A stretch of 64,000 nucleotides of DNA. Source: Diabrotica undecimpunctata. Taxonomy: Eukaryota > Arthropoda > Insecta > Coleoptera > Chrysomelidae. The stretch lies in NCBI RefSeq assembly GCF_040954645.1, contig NC_092810.1:74674660-74738659 (forward strand). The letters run 5' to 3'. Below, one piece after another: positions 1 through 12,934 of this stretch; the first letter of the stretch is position 1, and each line of letters opens with the position of its first letter. The notes beneath the pieces were generated by a model. It worked only from the letters and a program-made list of their open reading frames with translations, did no database searches and had not been told where the DNA came from. The translations under genes and the position numbers were made by a program.

Positions 1-1012
1 GGAAATTGAAATGTCAATAAACTTAAATTGTGACTTATTCCCATTAAAATAGTAACTATTTTAAATTAAAGGGCGTCAAACAACTTTTATTAGATTTTAT
101 GAAAAACGTAACGAATAATAACTGGACCAATGTAAACCACATAAAAATAGAGGAAAACAGATTGTGGACTGTTGATAATAACATTGAAGAACTTTGTCAA
201 TCTAAAGTCACTTCAATCGAGCCGGACAACGAATCTGACACAGAAGAATAGGAAGAGATGGTGTGTATGTTGTCACTTAAAGTCTATTAATTTTGCAATT
301 ATATTCACAAAAGAACTGTAAACTTTATTTTGACTTTACACTGCAAAATGACAAGCTTAAAATTACACATGTTAAGTGGCGAAAGGTCTGTAAGCGTCTA
401 TTTTTTCACCTTCGTCTTGAAGTGGAAAGATTAAAAATATTGGGCGTTGACAGGTCTCATTTAAAAATTAAAATGTCAAATATTTAACAGATGGAAATCC
501 ATAATTTATAAGTAAATCAGTAAGTTTTTAATTTATGAACATTGTTTAAATGTTAGATATCAATACGATGTATCCGCTTTAACATTAATTTTATTTAACA
601 TATAAATATGTCCCTTTTTGATTCTCCAACACTGACCCATGATTTTCATTCCTGTTATGTATATAATCCATGGAATTATATTATTATTTCTATGTGAACA
701 AGGTGGACTCTTTGAAAAATAATATTTAAAACAACATTTCAACTTTGAACAGGAGAGGATATTATTATGAGTGATTTCAGTTTGAACACTTTACCTGCTG
801 TTTGCAGATTACTGAAGAGTTGCATTTGTAATGGTCTGCCAGTTGCAAACAAATAAAGTATAGTTCTATTAATATTTCGCACGTTAAAAATCTGAACGCT
901 TCGGTGTTAGTGTGATTTTTGAATCTACCTTGATGAAAGTTGGCGAATTTAGAGAGTTAGAACATTGTTCTGAAATCTTTGTATTACGTAGATGTTAGAT
1001 GTATTGTGATAT
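1..1012. other. Left edge, no assignable gene
   Basis: An open frame from about 54 to a stop at 249-251 (plus) ends in an acidic tail (ESDTEE) and could be the C-terminus of a transposase cut by the window edge. I cannot assign it to a family. The rest, 252-1012, is AT-rich and shows no coding, repeat or RNA signal that I can support. Confidence 0.3.
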
Positions 1013-1275
1013 CTAATAACTGGACACCATGTTTCCACATTGGACGCAGTATTTCATTAAATTCATTTGTCTGAATTTGATGTTAAGTTCATCACGTTCC
1101 TTCTTAATATGCTCTTTCCACCGAAGCTTAGCGTCGATAATCATACCAAGGTATTTTGCTGTATTGGCATACTTTATTTGTGTGTCGGTAATGTAGACTG
1201 ATTTTTTGTAATCTATTTCAACCTCAAGTGGTATATACCTATACTGGGTCTTTGCGAAACTCGCCTGGTATGAGA
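1013..1275 (-). pseudogene. Jockey-type LINE reverse transcriptase, C-terminal fragment
   Basis: Reading the minus strand down to a TAG at 1013-1015 gives an uninterrupted stretch of about 85 residues. It contains AKYLGMIIDAKLRWKEHIKK, the conserved block that follows the RT palm in Jockey-clade elements (a YLGM/V-x-LD-x-L-W-x-x-H pattern). The catalytic YADD block, endonuclease and 3' end are all missing, so this is a small relic with no function of its own. Clade placement rests on motif recognition. Confidence 0.6.
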
Positions 1276-1471
1276 AAAATATACGGCTTTAAAATCTGCC
1301 CCGGTCTATTCCAGAAAACTTCGAAGATAGCGTAGAATTACTAATAAACAGAAGATTCCCGACGAAGTACTAAAATACTGCGCCATATTAAACATATTTA
1401 ATTAAATAGACAATCACACTAAATTATCTCAGATTTACTGATAACAAATATTACATCTAAACAAAGTATCC

Positions 1472-1625
1472 AGAACGGTAGGCCTCAAATTAAACTATAA
1501 TAAAACAAAAATAATGAGCCAAGAAAAGACAAATATAATAAAACAAATCACATCATAGAAAACGTCGAGCACTATGTATACTTAGGCCAAGTCATCAAGC
1601 TAGAAAAATCAAATCAAGCTGAAAA
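1472..1625 (+). pseudogene. RTE-like reverse transcriptase fragment
   Basis: Two short blocks in different frames, VGLKLNYNKTKIM and YVYLGQVIKLEKSNQAE, match in order the post-YADD part of the better preserved element at 6124-7376 (VGLKMNMKKTTIM and YVYLGQILRLDKDNQSAE). A TAG at about 1555-1557 and a frameshift separate them. This is a heavily decayed relative of that element. Confidence 0.55.
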
Positions 1626-2169
1626 ACAGCCCATTCCTATAAATTTAAAGAGAAAGTGTGCAATACTTGTATACTGCCGGTGTGTATCTAATCGCATTAA
1701 AATCTAATATTACCACAAAGAACAATAGAACAAAATATGCTTGGTGGCTCAATGAGAGATAATAATAGAAATAAGGAAATAAGGCGGAGAATAAAACTCA
1801 GGGACATCGTGGAATATCACTGATTTATATCGGATTTAAGACTGGCCCAAAACACTGCCTGGTGATACGTCAACTCTAATATTCATTAGTTTAGAGTTCG
1901 AATCTTCATGTTTTATATGAAAATGTATGTTACTCAAATACGACTTAACATTCATGGAAGTTAATAGCAAGTAATGATCTTAATTTATGGAAAATATCTT
2001 GATGAGATGGTATCAAATTTCTTTGGCCAATCACAGGTTTGAGACGTTTTAAGAATAATTTGTCATCAACTTGAACATCATTGGTAATAGTGAAATGGGT
2101 CGATATGATTACTGTGGATACAGACTCGTGTAAAATTTAATTTAATTTTTTAATAGTTGGAAGAAAAAG
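1626..2169. other. No supported feature
   Basis: AT-rich spacer. A GAGTTCGAATC match near 1900 resembles a tRNA B box, but no convincing A box or repeat body accompanies it. Confidence 0.3.
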
Positions 2170-2212
2170 GGGATGCTACTGTGAACTACCGTGTAGTTCA
2201 CAGTAGCATCCC
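2170..2212. repeat. Perfect 20-bp inverted repeat at LINE 5' junction
   Basis: Positions 2170-2189 and 2193-2212 are exact reverse complements around a CGT loop. The left arm contains ACTGTGAACTA (2178-2188), which recurs at 3423-3433 just beyond the tail of the adjacent RTE copy. The right arm therefore looks like an inverted copy of target DNA made during 5' joining of the insertion. Confidence 0.85.
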
Positions 2213-3422
2213 ATACACATTCCCATACACAGATGGGATTCAGAAAAGGATTAGATACAAGAGAAGCTCTCTTTGCCTTAAACGTCCTAACACAGAGATG
2301 TCTAGATGTTAACCAAGAGGTACACGCCTGCTTTATAGACTTTGAAAAGGCCTTTGACAAAGTACGCCACAATGAACTCAAAGAAATCCTGGAGGATAAG
2401 ACCATCGACACCAGAGACATACAAATAATATTAAATCTGTACTGGAATCAGCGAGCTAATTTAAAAATAGAAGACCAAACATCGGACGAAATAGAAATAT
2501 GTAGAGGAGTACGACAGGGTTGTATATTGTCACCGCTCTTGTTTAATATCTGCAGCGAACAAATATGCCAAGAAGCTCTCTCACATGCAAACGAAGGGAT
2601 AATAGTCAATGGAGAAGTTATCAATAACATTCGATATGTTGACGATACTGTGATAATGGCAAGAACAGAGGAAGATCTACAACATCTAGTTGAAAGTATG
2701 AATGAGATATGTAGTAACTACGGCATAATGATGAACGTCAAAAATACCAAATATATGACCTTCACTAAGAATCCAATACATGACAATAGTATCGCAATAA
2801 ACGGTACCTAACTCGAAAAAGTAAGCGAATACAAATACTTGGGAACCCTCATAAATGGAACAGGTGACCAAAATCAGGAGATAAAAAGACGTATTAAAAG
2901 TGCCAGATCTACCTTTATAAAAATGAAAAAATTATTTTGTAATCGTGATATTAGTATTCAGCTACGAACTAGAATGTTAAAATACTATGTATATTTAGTA
3001 CTTTGCTTTACGGTGTTAAGGCATGGAGTCTTAAACAGCGGAATGTTAAAAATCTTGATAGCTTTGAGATGTGGTGCTACCGCCGTATACTAAAAATTGT
3101 TGGGTGGATAAAATTACAAATGAAGAGGTAATACGCAGAATAAATAACGATCCAGAAGTTATACTGAATATAAAAAAAGAGAAATCTTGAATACTTGGGC
3201 CATCTGATGAGAGGACAGAAGTACACATTCCTACAAAATTTAATGCAAGGAAAAATCCAAGAACGCAGAAATCCAGGCCGTAGAAGAATGTCCTGGATGA
3301 GAAATTTAAGAGAGTGGTTTGGCTGTACCACTAACGAATTATTCAAAACAGCAGTAAATAAAATAAGAATCGCCCTAATAATATCCAATCTCCGATAGGA
3401 GAGGCACTCAAAGAAGAAGAAG
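2189..3422 (+). mobile_element. RTE-like LINE, 5'-truncated, inactive
   Basis: RT homology starts near 2229 (MGFRKG). It includes the first catalytic Asp region (ACFIDFEKAFDKV), the GVRQGC block and an altered active site, YVDD in RYVDDTVIM, then YKYLGTLI and the C-terminal GRRRMSWMRNLREWFG block (about 3270-3320). A TAA at 2809-2811, a frameshift near 3020 and further damage kill the frame. There is no endonuclease. The 3' end is a run of AAG units (to about 3422), and the flanks carry ACTGTGAACTA at 2178-2188 and 3423-3433, a plausible 11-bp target duplication. Role: remnant of a copy-and-paste element; the clade name is from motif memory. Confidence 0.8.
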
Positions 3423-3589
3423 ACTGTGAACTAGACAGCGTATGTTATAATAGCTACCAGCTAAGGTATGGTCACAAAATGAATTCGTGAATAATAGTGA
3501 ATAGTCACAGTTAAAGTTAAAGTTGAAGCAAATAAAAATAATTAAATAACTCAAGGAACATCTTGAGGAGCTTACCATCGGGTTACAAG

Positions 3590-5530
3590 AGTTTATCCAA
3601 ACTAAGATAAACGTCTACAAAGAAATCAAGACTAGGATGGTCGGTATTGCTACAGAATTTTCATGTAGATTATCAGAAGTAGCACCTCACCACCATATGC
3701 TCGCACATGCACTGGATTGCCAATGCCGATGGATAGCAAGACCCAGTCAGCCGCCGAAGAAAGGCAGGACACCCAGTCGGTTAAAAGAATGTACCGGACC
3801 ACCAGAAAAGGAAAAGAGGCAAAATAAGAAGAAGAGGGAAATAGATTCAACCCCTCCGGATAAAAAAGAGGTTATGGAACACTCGGACAACGAGGACAGG
3901 TAATTGGCAACTAATGGTAACAAATCAATAACAACAGAAGCAGCGAAAAGAACAACAGTGAAAGCAGCAGCCTAAGCAGAAAAAGCGACGTAGATTAGCG
4001 ACAAAACCCAATGCACTGATAATCTGCCTGATAAAAAAGGAAAAGTATGCTGAGATACCTGACGGAGTCAAGAAGGGCATCCCTGACGAACAGGTCCATT
4101 CCACAGTTGATAAGTTTCACATGGGAGTCACTGGAAACCTGTTAATTATCCTAAATAAGGAGAATACTGATGAAGGTCTAGGTTTATAGAGGACTAGTAC
4201 CGACCTTCTCAAAAATGACGCTACTGTTATCATAAACTAGCATGTTATCTTCCCCTTTGTACACTGGATACATCTGGTAAAATATTAGAAAAAATAGTCC
4301 ATCAAAGAATCGAATCAGCAGCTGAACAGCTGCTCCACAGCAGTTAGTATGGTTTTGACTTCGCCAACTGGAATTACATTTTGCGAGCTCTTGCCGAAAT
4401 GAGGGTACCGCCATATCTAAGGAGGGTAGTGACTAGCTACTTTATCGATCGACGTTTAATGGATGACTCAAAGTCTGGTCCAAAGGAATACAATCAGCAG
4501 AGGAGTAACACAGGGCTCTATTATATGCCCTCTCTCATGAAATATTATGTATTATGGGTTGCTAAACATATAATTACCAAGGGATGCTAGGCTCGTGACA
4601 TAGACCGATAACGTGGATATGGGGATCGTCCCAAAGCACCTTGAGGAAATAAATTTCACGTTCGACATCATCTTCGAGAGAATCTGCCAGCGAATAAACA
4701 CAGTCAATCTAAAACTAGCGAAGCACAAAACTGAGACAATGCTTATTTCTAGCGGGAAACAAATGAAAACCGTAACGCTTGGCATTGAAGAACATGAAAA
4801 CACGTCACAACCATTGATTTGGTACTTAGAAGTGATGATTGATGCCAGACTTAACTTCAAACAGCAGGTGTAGAATGTCAGTGCTTAACCGTTAGTAGTA
4901 GGGCAGCCTTATCACGGCTAATGCTAAATGTAGGTGGTCCAAAACAAAACAGTAGGACGATACTGTTGTCAGTAGTGACGGCATTATTAACATACGGAAT
5001 ATCCTTTTCGGCTGACACTCTCGAAACCCAGGAATCACGGAGAAAGATCGCATCAGTAAACCATCTAAGCGCCGTAAGAGTTGCCAGCGCATTCTACAGT
5101 ATCTGCAAATCTACAGTATCTACGGTATTACAAATACAGTGTATCTCGATATACTTAAAGAAGAAGAGAATGGCAAAACAGCATGCGTCGATGGCAATTA
5201 CAGTGGGATTCCTCAACAGCGGGCAGGTGGACGCATTGTCTTATACCGCAGGTGCATGTTTGGCTGAGCCGCAGACATGGCAAGGTCAAACACTATCTGA
5301 CGGAGATACTCTCAGAGTGCTCGTCGTGTTTCGGGGTCAGTGAAAGCCGGAGCACGTGTTCTTCGTGTGTCCCCGTTTTAACTTGCTACGCAATACTCTG
5401 AAAGCTATTATCAAACAGAAAATTCGACCAGAGATCATAGTAGGAGAAATGCTTTCATCGAAGGCAGCTTACGATACAATCTGCATATTCGCGATTGAAG
5501 TCCTCTAGGATCTTTGTCATATTGAAAGGA
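3590..5530 (+). mobile_element. R1-clade LINE, decayed ORF1 and ORF2
   Basis: Traces occur in R1 order but in several frames. A basic, charged ORF1 segment spans 3637-3903 and a second ORF1 block 3983-4189 (ALIICLIKKEKYAEIP). RT blocks include TSGKILEKIVHQRI near 4270, VPPYLRRVV near 4410, LAKHKTETMLISSGKQ near 4715, then YLEVMIDARLNFKQQV and MLNVGGPKQNSR near 4830-4950. A C-terminal region follows (WLSRRHGKVKHYLTEIL near 5270, then HVFFVCPRFN near 5360 in another frame). Stops and frameshifts are frequent, and much of the central RT including the YADD motif is gone. Canonical R1 targets 28S rDNA; no rDNA is visible here, so this is an off-target or sequence-independent relative, or a relocated copy. 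Confidence 0.75.
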
Positions 5531-6123
5531 GGCGAGCTGAAAATAAAGACGGTTAGAAGGAGAGAAGCAAATACTTTGACAATATGAAGGAAGAGCAATA
5601 GCTATATACCAATGCGTAACCCTTTTTGGATGTTGCTAGAAAGGTCACAACTGAAAATACTGCGAACGGCAGCTAGATCGTTGGTGGAGAGCAAGTCGTA
5701 GGTTCGAAACTACCTTTCGGAATTGAAACTTGATTCAACAAAACAAATTATTAGATACGATAGGATATATAGGTAGATCGATAGATAAATATATAGAAAT
5801 ATAGATATGCTAAAATTACCATAGATAAGTAGAAAAGGATAGAAAGGGAGAAAGTTAAGAAACCTTAGATCTAGAAGAACGTTAAGAAACAACAAACTAT
5901 ATTCTTAAAACCGAAAATGTAAAGGATATGAAAGTTGCTATTAATGATTAAATGTTGTCACACACTCTATAAAGATATAACAAATATGTTCGGTGGAAAT
6001 AGTCCACACGCTTACCTAAGACTGATACTGCCTAATCTTTCTTTCTGGTCGAACTATAGCTATTAAATGGTTAAAATTTAATCTTTATTTAGGGAACTTG
6101 TTTTTTTTTTACTCAGTCAAGTA
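5531..6123. other. No gene; possible SINE head
   Basis: Positions 5670-5720 contain GGTTCGAAACTACC, close to a tRNA B box, preceded by a weak A-box-like stretch. No body or tail is clear. The remainder is AT-rich. Confidence 0.25.
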
Positions 6124-7376
6124 TGCAGACTATTTATGATAATTATTAACAACCGGTTAACCTACAAAATGGACAATTACCAACCGGTTGAACAGGCTGG
6201 CTTCCGCAAAGGATATAGTACATCAGACCATCTGCTGACAATGAGAACATTGATAGAGAAGGCAAATGAATACCAACTACCCGTATTTCTTGCCTTCGTC
6301 GACCATGAAAAGGCGTTTGATAGTATCGAGATGTGGGCCATAGAACAAGCTATTAATAATTGTAGAATAGATTCGAGATATAGGCAACTAATACATAATA
6401 TATATGACAACGCAACTATGATCGTACAACTAGACGAAAATACAAATCCCATCCCCATTAAGAGAGGAGTGAGACAAGAAGACGTAATATCGCCAAAGCT
6501 TTTCAACCTAGCCCTAGAAGACGTCTTCAAAACTACAAATTGGTCAACCTATGGCATTAACGTTAATGGCAACAAGTTAAACCACCTCAGATTCGCTGAC
6601 GACGTAGTGATTATAGCGAGCACATTCGAGGAACTGCAAATTATGATGGGGGAACTAGCATCCAGCTCCCAATACGTCGGTCTAAAAATGAATATGAAAA
6701 AAACAACAATAATGACCAACACAGATGACCCCAGACGTATAACTATAAATAACAGTGAGATAGAACAAATCCAGGAATATGTCTACCTAGGCCAAATCCT
6801 GAGACTTGACAAAGATAACCAAAGTGCGGAAATTACTAGAAGAGCAAGACTAGCATGGGCAGGATTTGGAAAACTTAGTTGGATACTTAAGAACCGCAAA
6901 ATACCCCAATACTTAAGGAGCAAAGTGTTCAACCAATGCATCCTTCCTATCATGACATATGGATGTCAAACCTGGACCCTAACAAAGGCAAACATGAATA
7001 AACTAACCACAACAGAAAGAACAATGGAAAGAGCAATGTTAGATATACGACTGCAAGATAAAAAGAGGAACGACTGGGTAAGATCCAAAACAAAAGTCGA
7101 GGACATAGCAACAAAAATTGCCAAACTTAAATGGAGCTTCGCGGGCCACACTGCTAGACAAAAAGACCAACGTTGGAATACTACAATACAACATTGGAGC
7201 CCTTACGAAAGTAAACGACCAAGAGGAAGACCACAGATGAGATGGGTTGATGACATTAAAAGAATAGCCGGAACAAATTGGAAATATGTTGCTCAGGATA
7301 GAGAACGATGGAAGGAGTTGGGAGAGGCCTATGTCCAAACATGGACGACAGAAGGCTAAGAAGAAGAAGAAGAAGA
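6124..7376 (+). mobile_element. RTE-like LINE with long intact RT frame
   Basis: A continuous 407-codon frame (6136-7359) covers most of the RT and the C-terminal domain of an RTE-type LINE. Visible blocks are AGFRKGYST (21-29), FVDHEKAFDS with catalytic Asp56, GVRQEDVISPKLFN (111-124, with Glu where Gly is usual), LRFADDVVI (catalytic FADD, 153-156), YVYLGQIL, MTYGCQTWT, and a C-terminal GRPQMRWVDDI block. The N-terminal endonuclease and the first RT motifs are missing, so the copy is 5'-truncated; the Met at 6136 is not a natural start. The stop is followed by an AAG-unit tail (7360-7376). With no internal stop it is likely one of the younger LINE copies here. Confidence 0.85.
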
Positions 7377-10300
7377 ATATTCCCCATCCTAAATCCTTTG
7401 AAGGATACCACTTTATTAGGACGAACTGATTCAGAGCTAGTGGAGGTGCATCAATATTTGCGTCCAGCGAAATTTTCTCAACAATGCTACCATTAATAAC
7501 GAATCTTGAGGAGATTGCCATAACTACATATTGCCCTAATCAACTTATCATCTGCTCCATATATATTCCTCCAAACCATTCTCTAAAAGAAGAGGAGCTC
7601 ATAGACCTTATATTCCAACTTCCACAGCCGTTTATACTCACAGGAGACTTCAATGCACATAACAGTATGTGGGGTTCTCAATCAACATTTGGAGGGAGAA
7701 AAGTAGTTGAAAATATTATTAACTGCACAAACTCATGTCTTCTTAACACAGGATCTAATACTCATTTTAATATTTCCTCTGGATCTTTCTCTGCTATAGA
7801 TCTTAGTATTAGTGACCCTAAATCTGCACCTTTTTTAACCTGGTAAACAGCTGACGATCTCTTTGATAGCAATCATTATCCTATAATAATTTCCAACAAT
7901 TCTAATGGGACTGACTCTGCCAAAAGCTATTGGCGCCTAAATAAAGCTAACTGGCCAGAGTATTCAAAAGCTGTTGACACTCTCTTGCTCGCTCATGATC
8001 ATCTAATAATCAATGTTGTAGACTATTTGTTAACGTCAATAACAGACACTATTCTTTCAGCTGCTAAGACTTACATTGGCAAAACATCATTCTCTCCTAA
8101 TCATAAAGCAGTTCCTTGGTGGAACTCTTCTTGTGAAGAGGCGATTCGTCTATCCAAAAAAGTTTTAAATAAGTACCAAAAAAATAGAAGCCTTGAAAAT
8201 TTAATAAATTACAAAAAATTCAAAGCCAAAGCCAAACACGTAGTTAAAAAAAGTAAAAAATCATCCTGGCAAGATTACGTATCATCTATCAACGAAAACT
8301 CCAATCCTAGCCAACTTTGGAAAAAATACGATAAATTCAAGGTCACAAAACTAATAATAAAATTACTCGTTTAATTTCAAATGGTATAGAGATCACTTCA
8401 CATGAACTTATTCCTAACGTTTTTGCCAAACATTTCGAAGAAAAGTTCAGGAATAAAACCAATAATATTACTTTATCTCATCATGACTTATATTCACACA
8501 GAAATCATCTGATATCATCTGAATATAGTAGATCCCTTAATTCTCCTTTCACTATCCAGGAGCTAATATCTGTCTTAGCTAATAGTAGAAACACTGCAGC
8601 TGGGCCTGAGGATATTCCTTATGCATTCCTAAAGCATTTGTCTAATTATGGTCTTAATAAACTCCTTAATTTATACAATATAATCTGGAGTTCCCATAAA
8701 GTTACATCTCAGTGGAGCAAATCTATTGTTATACCAATACTTAAGCCAAATCAGGCAACTATCTTTCCACAATCTTACAGGCCCATCTCTCTCACATGCA
8801 CTATGTGTAAGCTAATGGACAAAATGATCAACAAACGTATTTTATGGTATTTTGAAAAACACAAGATTATTCCAAAGGAACAGTCTGGCTACCAAAGACA
8901 GCGCTGCACAAGAGATAATCTGGTAATACTCCAAACCCATATCTCCAACGCAATAAATTGCAAGCAAGATTTGATAGCAACTATCTTTGATATAGAAGGC
9001 GCATTTAATACCATCTCTAGAAATGCAATCCTTGACAAACTTTTTGAATGTAACCTTACTGGCAACATATACGCATTTATCAAAAACTTCCTATCTAGAT
9101 CGTTCCAGGTTTTTGTCAATAACTTCCTTTCTTCTCCACACATCCAACATGATGGAGTTTCTCAAGGTTCAGTTTTAAGCACATCCTTATTCATTCTTTC
9201 GATTAGCAAGTTAAGTGAAAATATAGCTCCATCAATAAAATGCGTATTATATGCCGATGACCTAATAATGTACTATCGTGGTAAATCCAATGCAACTACT
9301 AGTAAACTTCTACAATTAGGAGTAAATGACCTACAAAACAAAGTAGCTTCTCTAGGACTTACCCTCTCCCACTCTAAATCCAAAGTTATTAAATTTAGCA
9401 GAAGAATGCGTTCTTTTGATCCCGAAATCACAATCAACAACTTCAAATTACCGGTTATTGATAATTGCAAAATATTAGAGCTGATACTTGATTCAAGATT
9501 AACCTGAAAACAACACATACAGGAACTTAAAAGAGTTTGCCTAGAAAGGTTAAATATAATCAAAACATTCTCACATTATCATTGGAGTGCGGAAGAAACT
9601 ACGTTACTGAAAGTTTACAGATCACTAATCCGCTCCAAGCCCGACTATGGATGTTTCGTCTATATGTCTGGTACTAAATAAATCTTTGATTCACTAAATA
9701 CAGTACACAACACGGCTATTCGTCTATGTCTTGGGGCATTCCGTTCTAATCTGGCAGAAAGTCTTTACTGTGAAGCTAATGAACCTCCTCTATGGCTTAG
9801 GCGAGAAAACGTTCTTCTCTCCCATGCTGCTGCAATTTCTTCCAATCCGTCCAATCCAGTATATCATTTAATTACATCATTACACCATCCCCATAACAAC
9901 CCTCCATGTAACTTAATTATACATCCTATTCCTAGTCTTCTACAACCGTTACTAAAAGATATAAATTTGTCTGAAACCAGAACTCTACCATTCTCCAATA
10001 ATCCCTTTTGGACTAACATACTCCCACATCATGATATTTCCCTCACCAAATTTAACAAGGAAGATACCAGTATTAGTACATTAAGAATTCTCTTTCTAGA
10101 ACTTATAAACAAAAAAAATATATAACACAGTTCTTTACACTGACGCGTCAAAGACTGAAAGTGGTGTTGGATATTCTATAACCACTGTACAACAGCCTAT
10201 CGAACTCTCTAAAATTTCTCCTTGGTGTAGTATCCACACTGGTGAACTACTAGCTATCTCACATGCTTTCAAATATGCCCAACAATATCCAAATACACAC

Positions 10301-11079
10301 ATAGCCATATGCTCTGATTCACTTTCCTCTATACACTCCATTAATGCTATATCCATCAACCATCCAATCGTCCAAGATATTCATGACACATATCAGCTTC
10401 TTATAAACCAAAATACAACTATCACTCTGATATGGCTACCATCCCATGTTGGTATTAGGGGTAACGAAAAAGCTGATTGCCTTGCCAAAAAAGCCGCATC
10501 ATCCACGGACACCATTATCAATATACAAATTTGCAAAGATCTCAAAGCTAGACTGAAGAAGCTTAATCTATCCACCTGCCAGATTCACTGAAATAATGTT
10601 ACTTCAGCGCTTCATGAAATTAAACCCTCAGTGAACCTTCTTACTATCCCAGTTTATCTCGAAAAAATATGGCAATAATACGGAGATTGCGTATAGGACA
10701 TACCCGTCTATCTCATGGCTACCTGATGACAACATCTCCACAACCAAAATGTCAGCACTGCAATACGACTCTCCGAATCAGGCATATACTTATCGAATGT
10801 CCTGTTTATGCCAAAATACGCCAACAGCTTGATATCAGTACTAACTTCAAAGAGGTCCTAAACAGCACAGACCAAAGCAACAAGGTTATCCAATTCCTCG
10901 AGAAAAGTCAACTGCTCAACAAAATATAAATGTTATACTACAAGTTTTTATTATTTCTATTTATGTTAAATGTTAACTACATTATTTTGTAATTTATATG
11001 ATATTACCATGTAAATCGTAACTCGTGCTAATGACCATAGATGTCACATGCACGTTAATTTAAATAAAAAAAAAGCAGC
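7377..11079 (+). mobile_element. I-type LINE, near-full ORF2, decayed
   Basis: The element starts directly after the preceding AAG tail. Domains in order: AP endonuclease (about 7383-7845; GGASIF, YIPPNHS, FILTGDFNAHN), a linker, RT (8380-9510; YRPISLTCTMCKLMDK, GVSQGSVLS, catalytic YADD at 9250-9261), RNase H (10135-10560) and a C-terminal Cys/His cluster (about 10750-10805; CQHC with downstream H and C). The RNase H keeps four acidic positions in YTDAS, TGELLA, CSDSLS and NEKADCLA. Stops near 7423, 7845, 9507, 9680 and 10590 and frameshifts near 8350 and 10660 inactivate it. The 3' end is an A-run at about 11066-11079. RNase H plus AP endonuclease fits the I superfamily. Confidence 0.85.
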
Positions 11080-11084
11080 ACCAA

Positions 11085-12203
11085 CTCTGTTGCTAGATTT
11101 TGAAGCATCTGTAAATATTTTAGAGAAATTTTCATTTTCAAATCAAGATTGGAGTATACTTGACAAAATAGTTTTTATTATTGAGGGATGTATTTTCGAC
11201 TTTCTAATATATTTTTCTGGATTACAGTATACCGAGGATGAATGTGTTAGTGTCAGTTGCGTTCGCATGTAGTAAAGAGATGGCTCACCAAGTTTAGCGT
11301 ATATGCCCTCAATAGGTGTTCTTCTGAATGCTTCTAGTACGATTTTTAGACTATTTTTATAAATTGTATCTAGAGATTTTAAAACAGTTTTTGTGGCAGA
11401 TGAATAAGCGTTGCATCCATAATCCAGTTTATACCGGATTAACGATTTGTATACTAATAATATTGAACTTTGGTCGGAACCCCAGTTCCTGTTTGATCAT
11501 GTTTTTAAAATATTTATTCTCGCCATGACAGTTTGTTGTCCAAATGCATTCCTAAAAATTTAATATGATGATCCACTGTTATTGGTTTTCCCTATAACGT
11601 AAGATTTATCGTGGTATTTATATTTGTTGTTTTTGCAAAAACCATGACTCTTGTTTTTGTAGTAGAAAATTCAACGCCAGTGTTCTGAGACCATGTTTCC
11701 AGTTTATTTATAAAGTTTTGTAAACATTTTGTCATAATATCTATATATTTTCCCTTTGTCAATACCACTAAATCGTCAGCATAATTCCGTGCTTTTAAAA
11801 GGTTTTTCTATGTTTTTCAAAATATCATGAATCGCTATTATGAAGAGTGTTGGGCTAATACAGACCATTGTGGCACTCCATTTGTTAATCAGTAAATTGT
11901 CGAGTAAAAATTTGAAACTTTAACCCGAAAAGTCCCGTTGGTTAAAAAATTGTTGATAAACGATCAATAGTGTCCTTGGATATTTCACTCATACAACGTT
12001 TTTAGAATGCTGTGTTTTCTGACAGTATTAAAGGCATTTTTAAAGTCAAAAAATATCACGGTACATTTTCTATTAGTTGCAAACGATTCCATTATATCGC
12101 TTTCAAATTCCAGAATGTTATCAGCCGTTGATCGATTCTGTCTAAATATATTTTGCTCAGTAATCAGTAATCGATTTTTTTTCAATGTTTGCACATACAA
12201 CAA
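11085..12203 (-). mobile_element. Jockey-like LINE RT fragment
   Basis: On the minus strand, 12203-11985 encodes the early palm (ECTVIFFDF-type block, here KCTVIFFDFKNAFNTV with the catalytic Asp). The catalytic YADD lies at 11772-11783 (YADDLVVLTKGKY) and KFLGMHLDNKLSW near 11550. Stops and frameshifts occur throughout. No endonuclease is attached. It may belong with the ORF1 remnant at 12935-13538 on the same strand. Confidence 0.7.
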
Positions 12204-12934
12204 TATTTAATATTTTTATTTAATTTTGTATCGTATCAATATATCACACTGTATATTAGTTTAGATTTATAAAATTCCTTTGTACCATCTAATAATCTAT
12301 ACGGCGCCGATAACTTGCATTCAAATAACTTTCTAGGCATAAGCTTCTAAAATCGTCAAAGAATCATAACAATGAAGGGAATAATGATTTCCAAATTATC
12401 GGTTTGAGTCATTACCAATGAAAGGAAAGTCGAAGGTATTTTAAATGTAAACATATCCTTTATATATGTCGAGGGTCAGGTGGGCGATTTCTGAATTTTA
12501 AGCAACGATTTACGAGCGTAGTAATTCAAGGTAGTTGGAATCAGTTCGAATCCAGCATTGGATGAGCGCTAGGCTCCTGTCCGCGTAACCCGCAACTCAG
12601 AAGGTTTAACACAGTCGGTATATTAATAAGTTTATTCAGTTCGTGTCAATATTGTATCGCGGACAAGTTATCTAGTTTTTTGCACATAAATTCAAACTAA
12701 ATTTCTTAAATCAGCTATCGTTAGCAAGTTATCGGCGTCCAAAATACGTTGCTGTAATAATTGTTTAAATAGACTTGTTAAAACGTTCTTTTCGAAACTT
12801 TCATTTGTCCCAGTTTTCTGGGTGGTCCTTCAAAGAAGTATACAAAGTGAACCTATTTCTCTAAGGACAAAACTTGTTCCCCAAGGAAAAAAACAGCGAC
12901 CTATGACTGGTGCCCGAAACAAAGGCATCAGGAC
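12204..12934. other. No gene; weak tRNA-like motif
   Basis: Spacer between two minus-strand LINE pieces. CAGTTCGAATCC near 12550 matches a tRNA B box and may mark a SINE relic. Nothing else is supported. Confidence 0.3.

Noticed and set aside
2142..2420. Minus-strand 92-codon ORF
   Set aside because: Antisense of the RTE reverse transcriptase; no independent motif.
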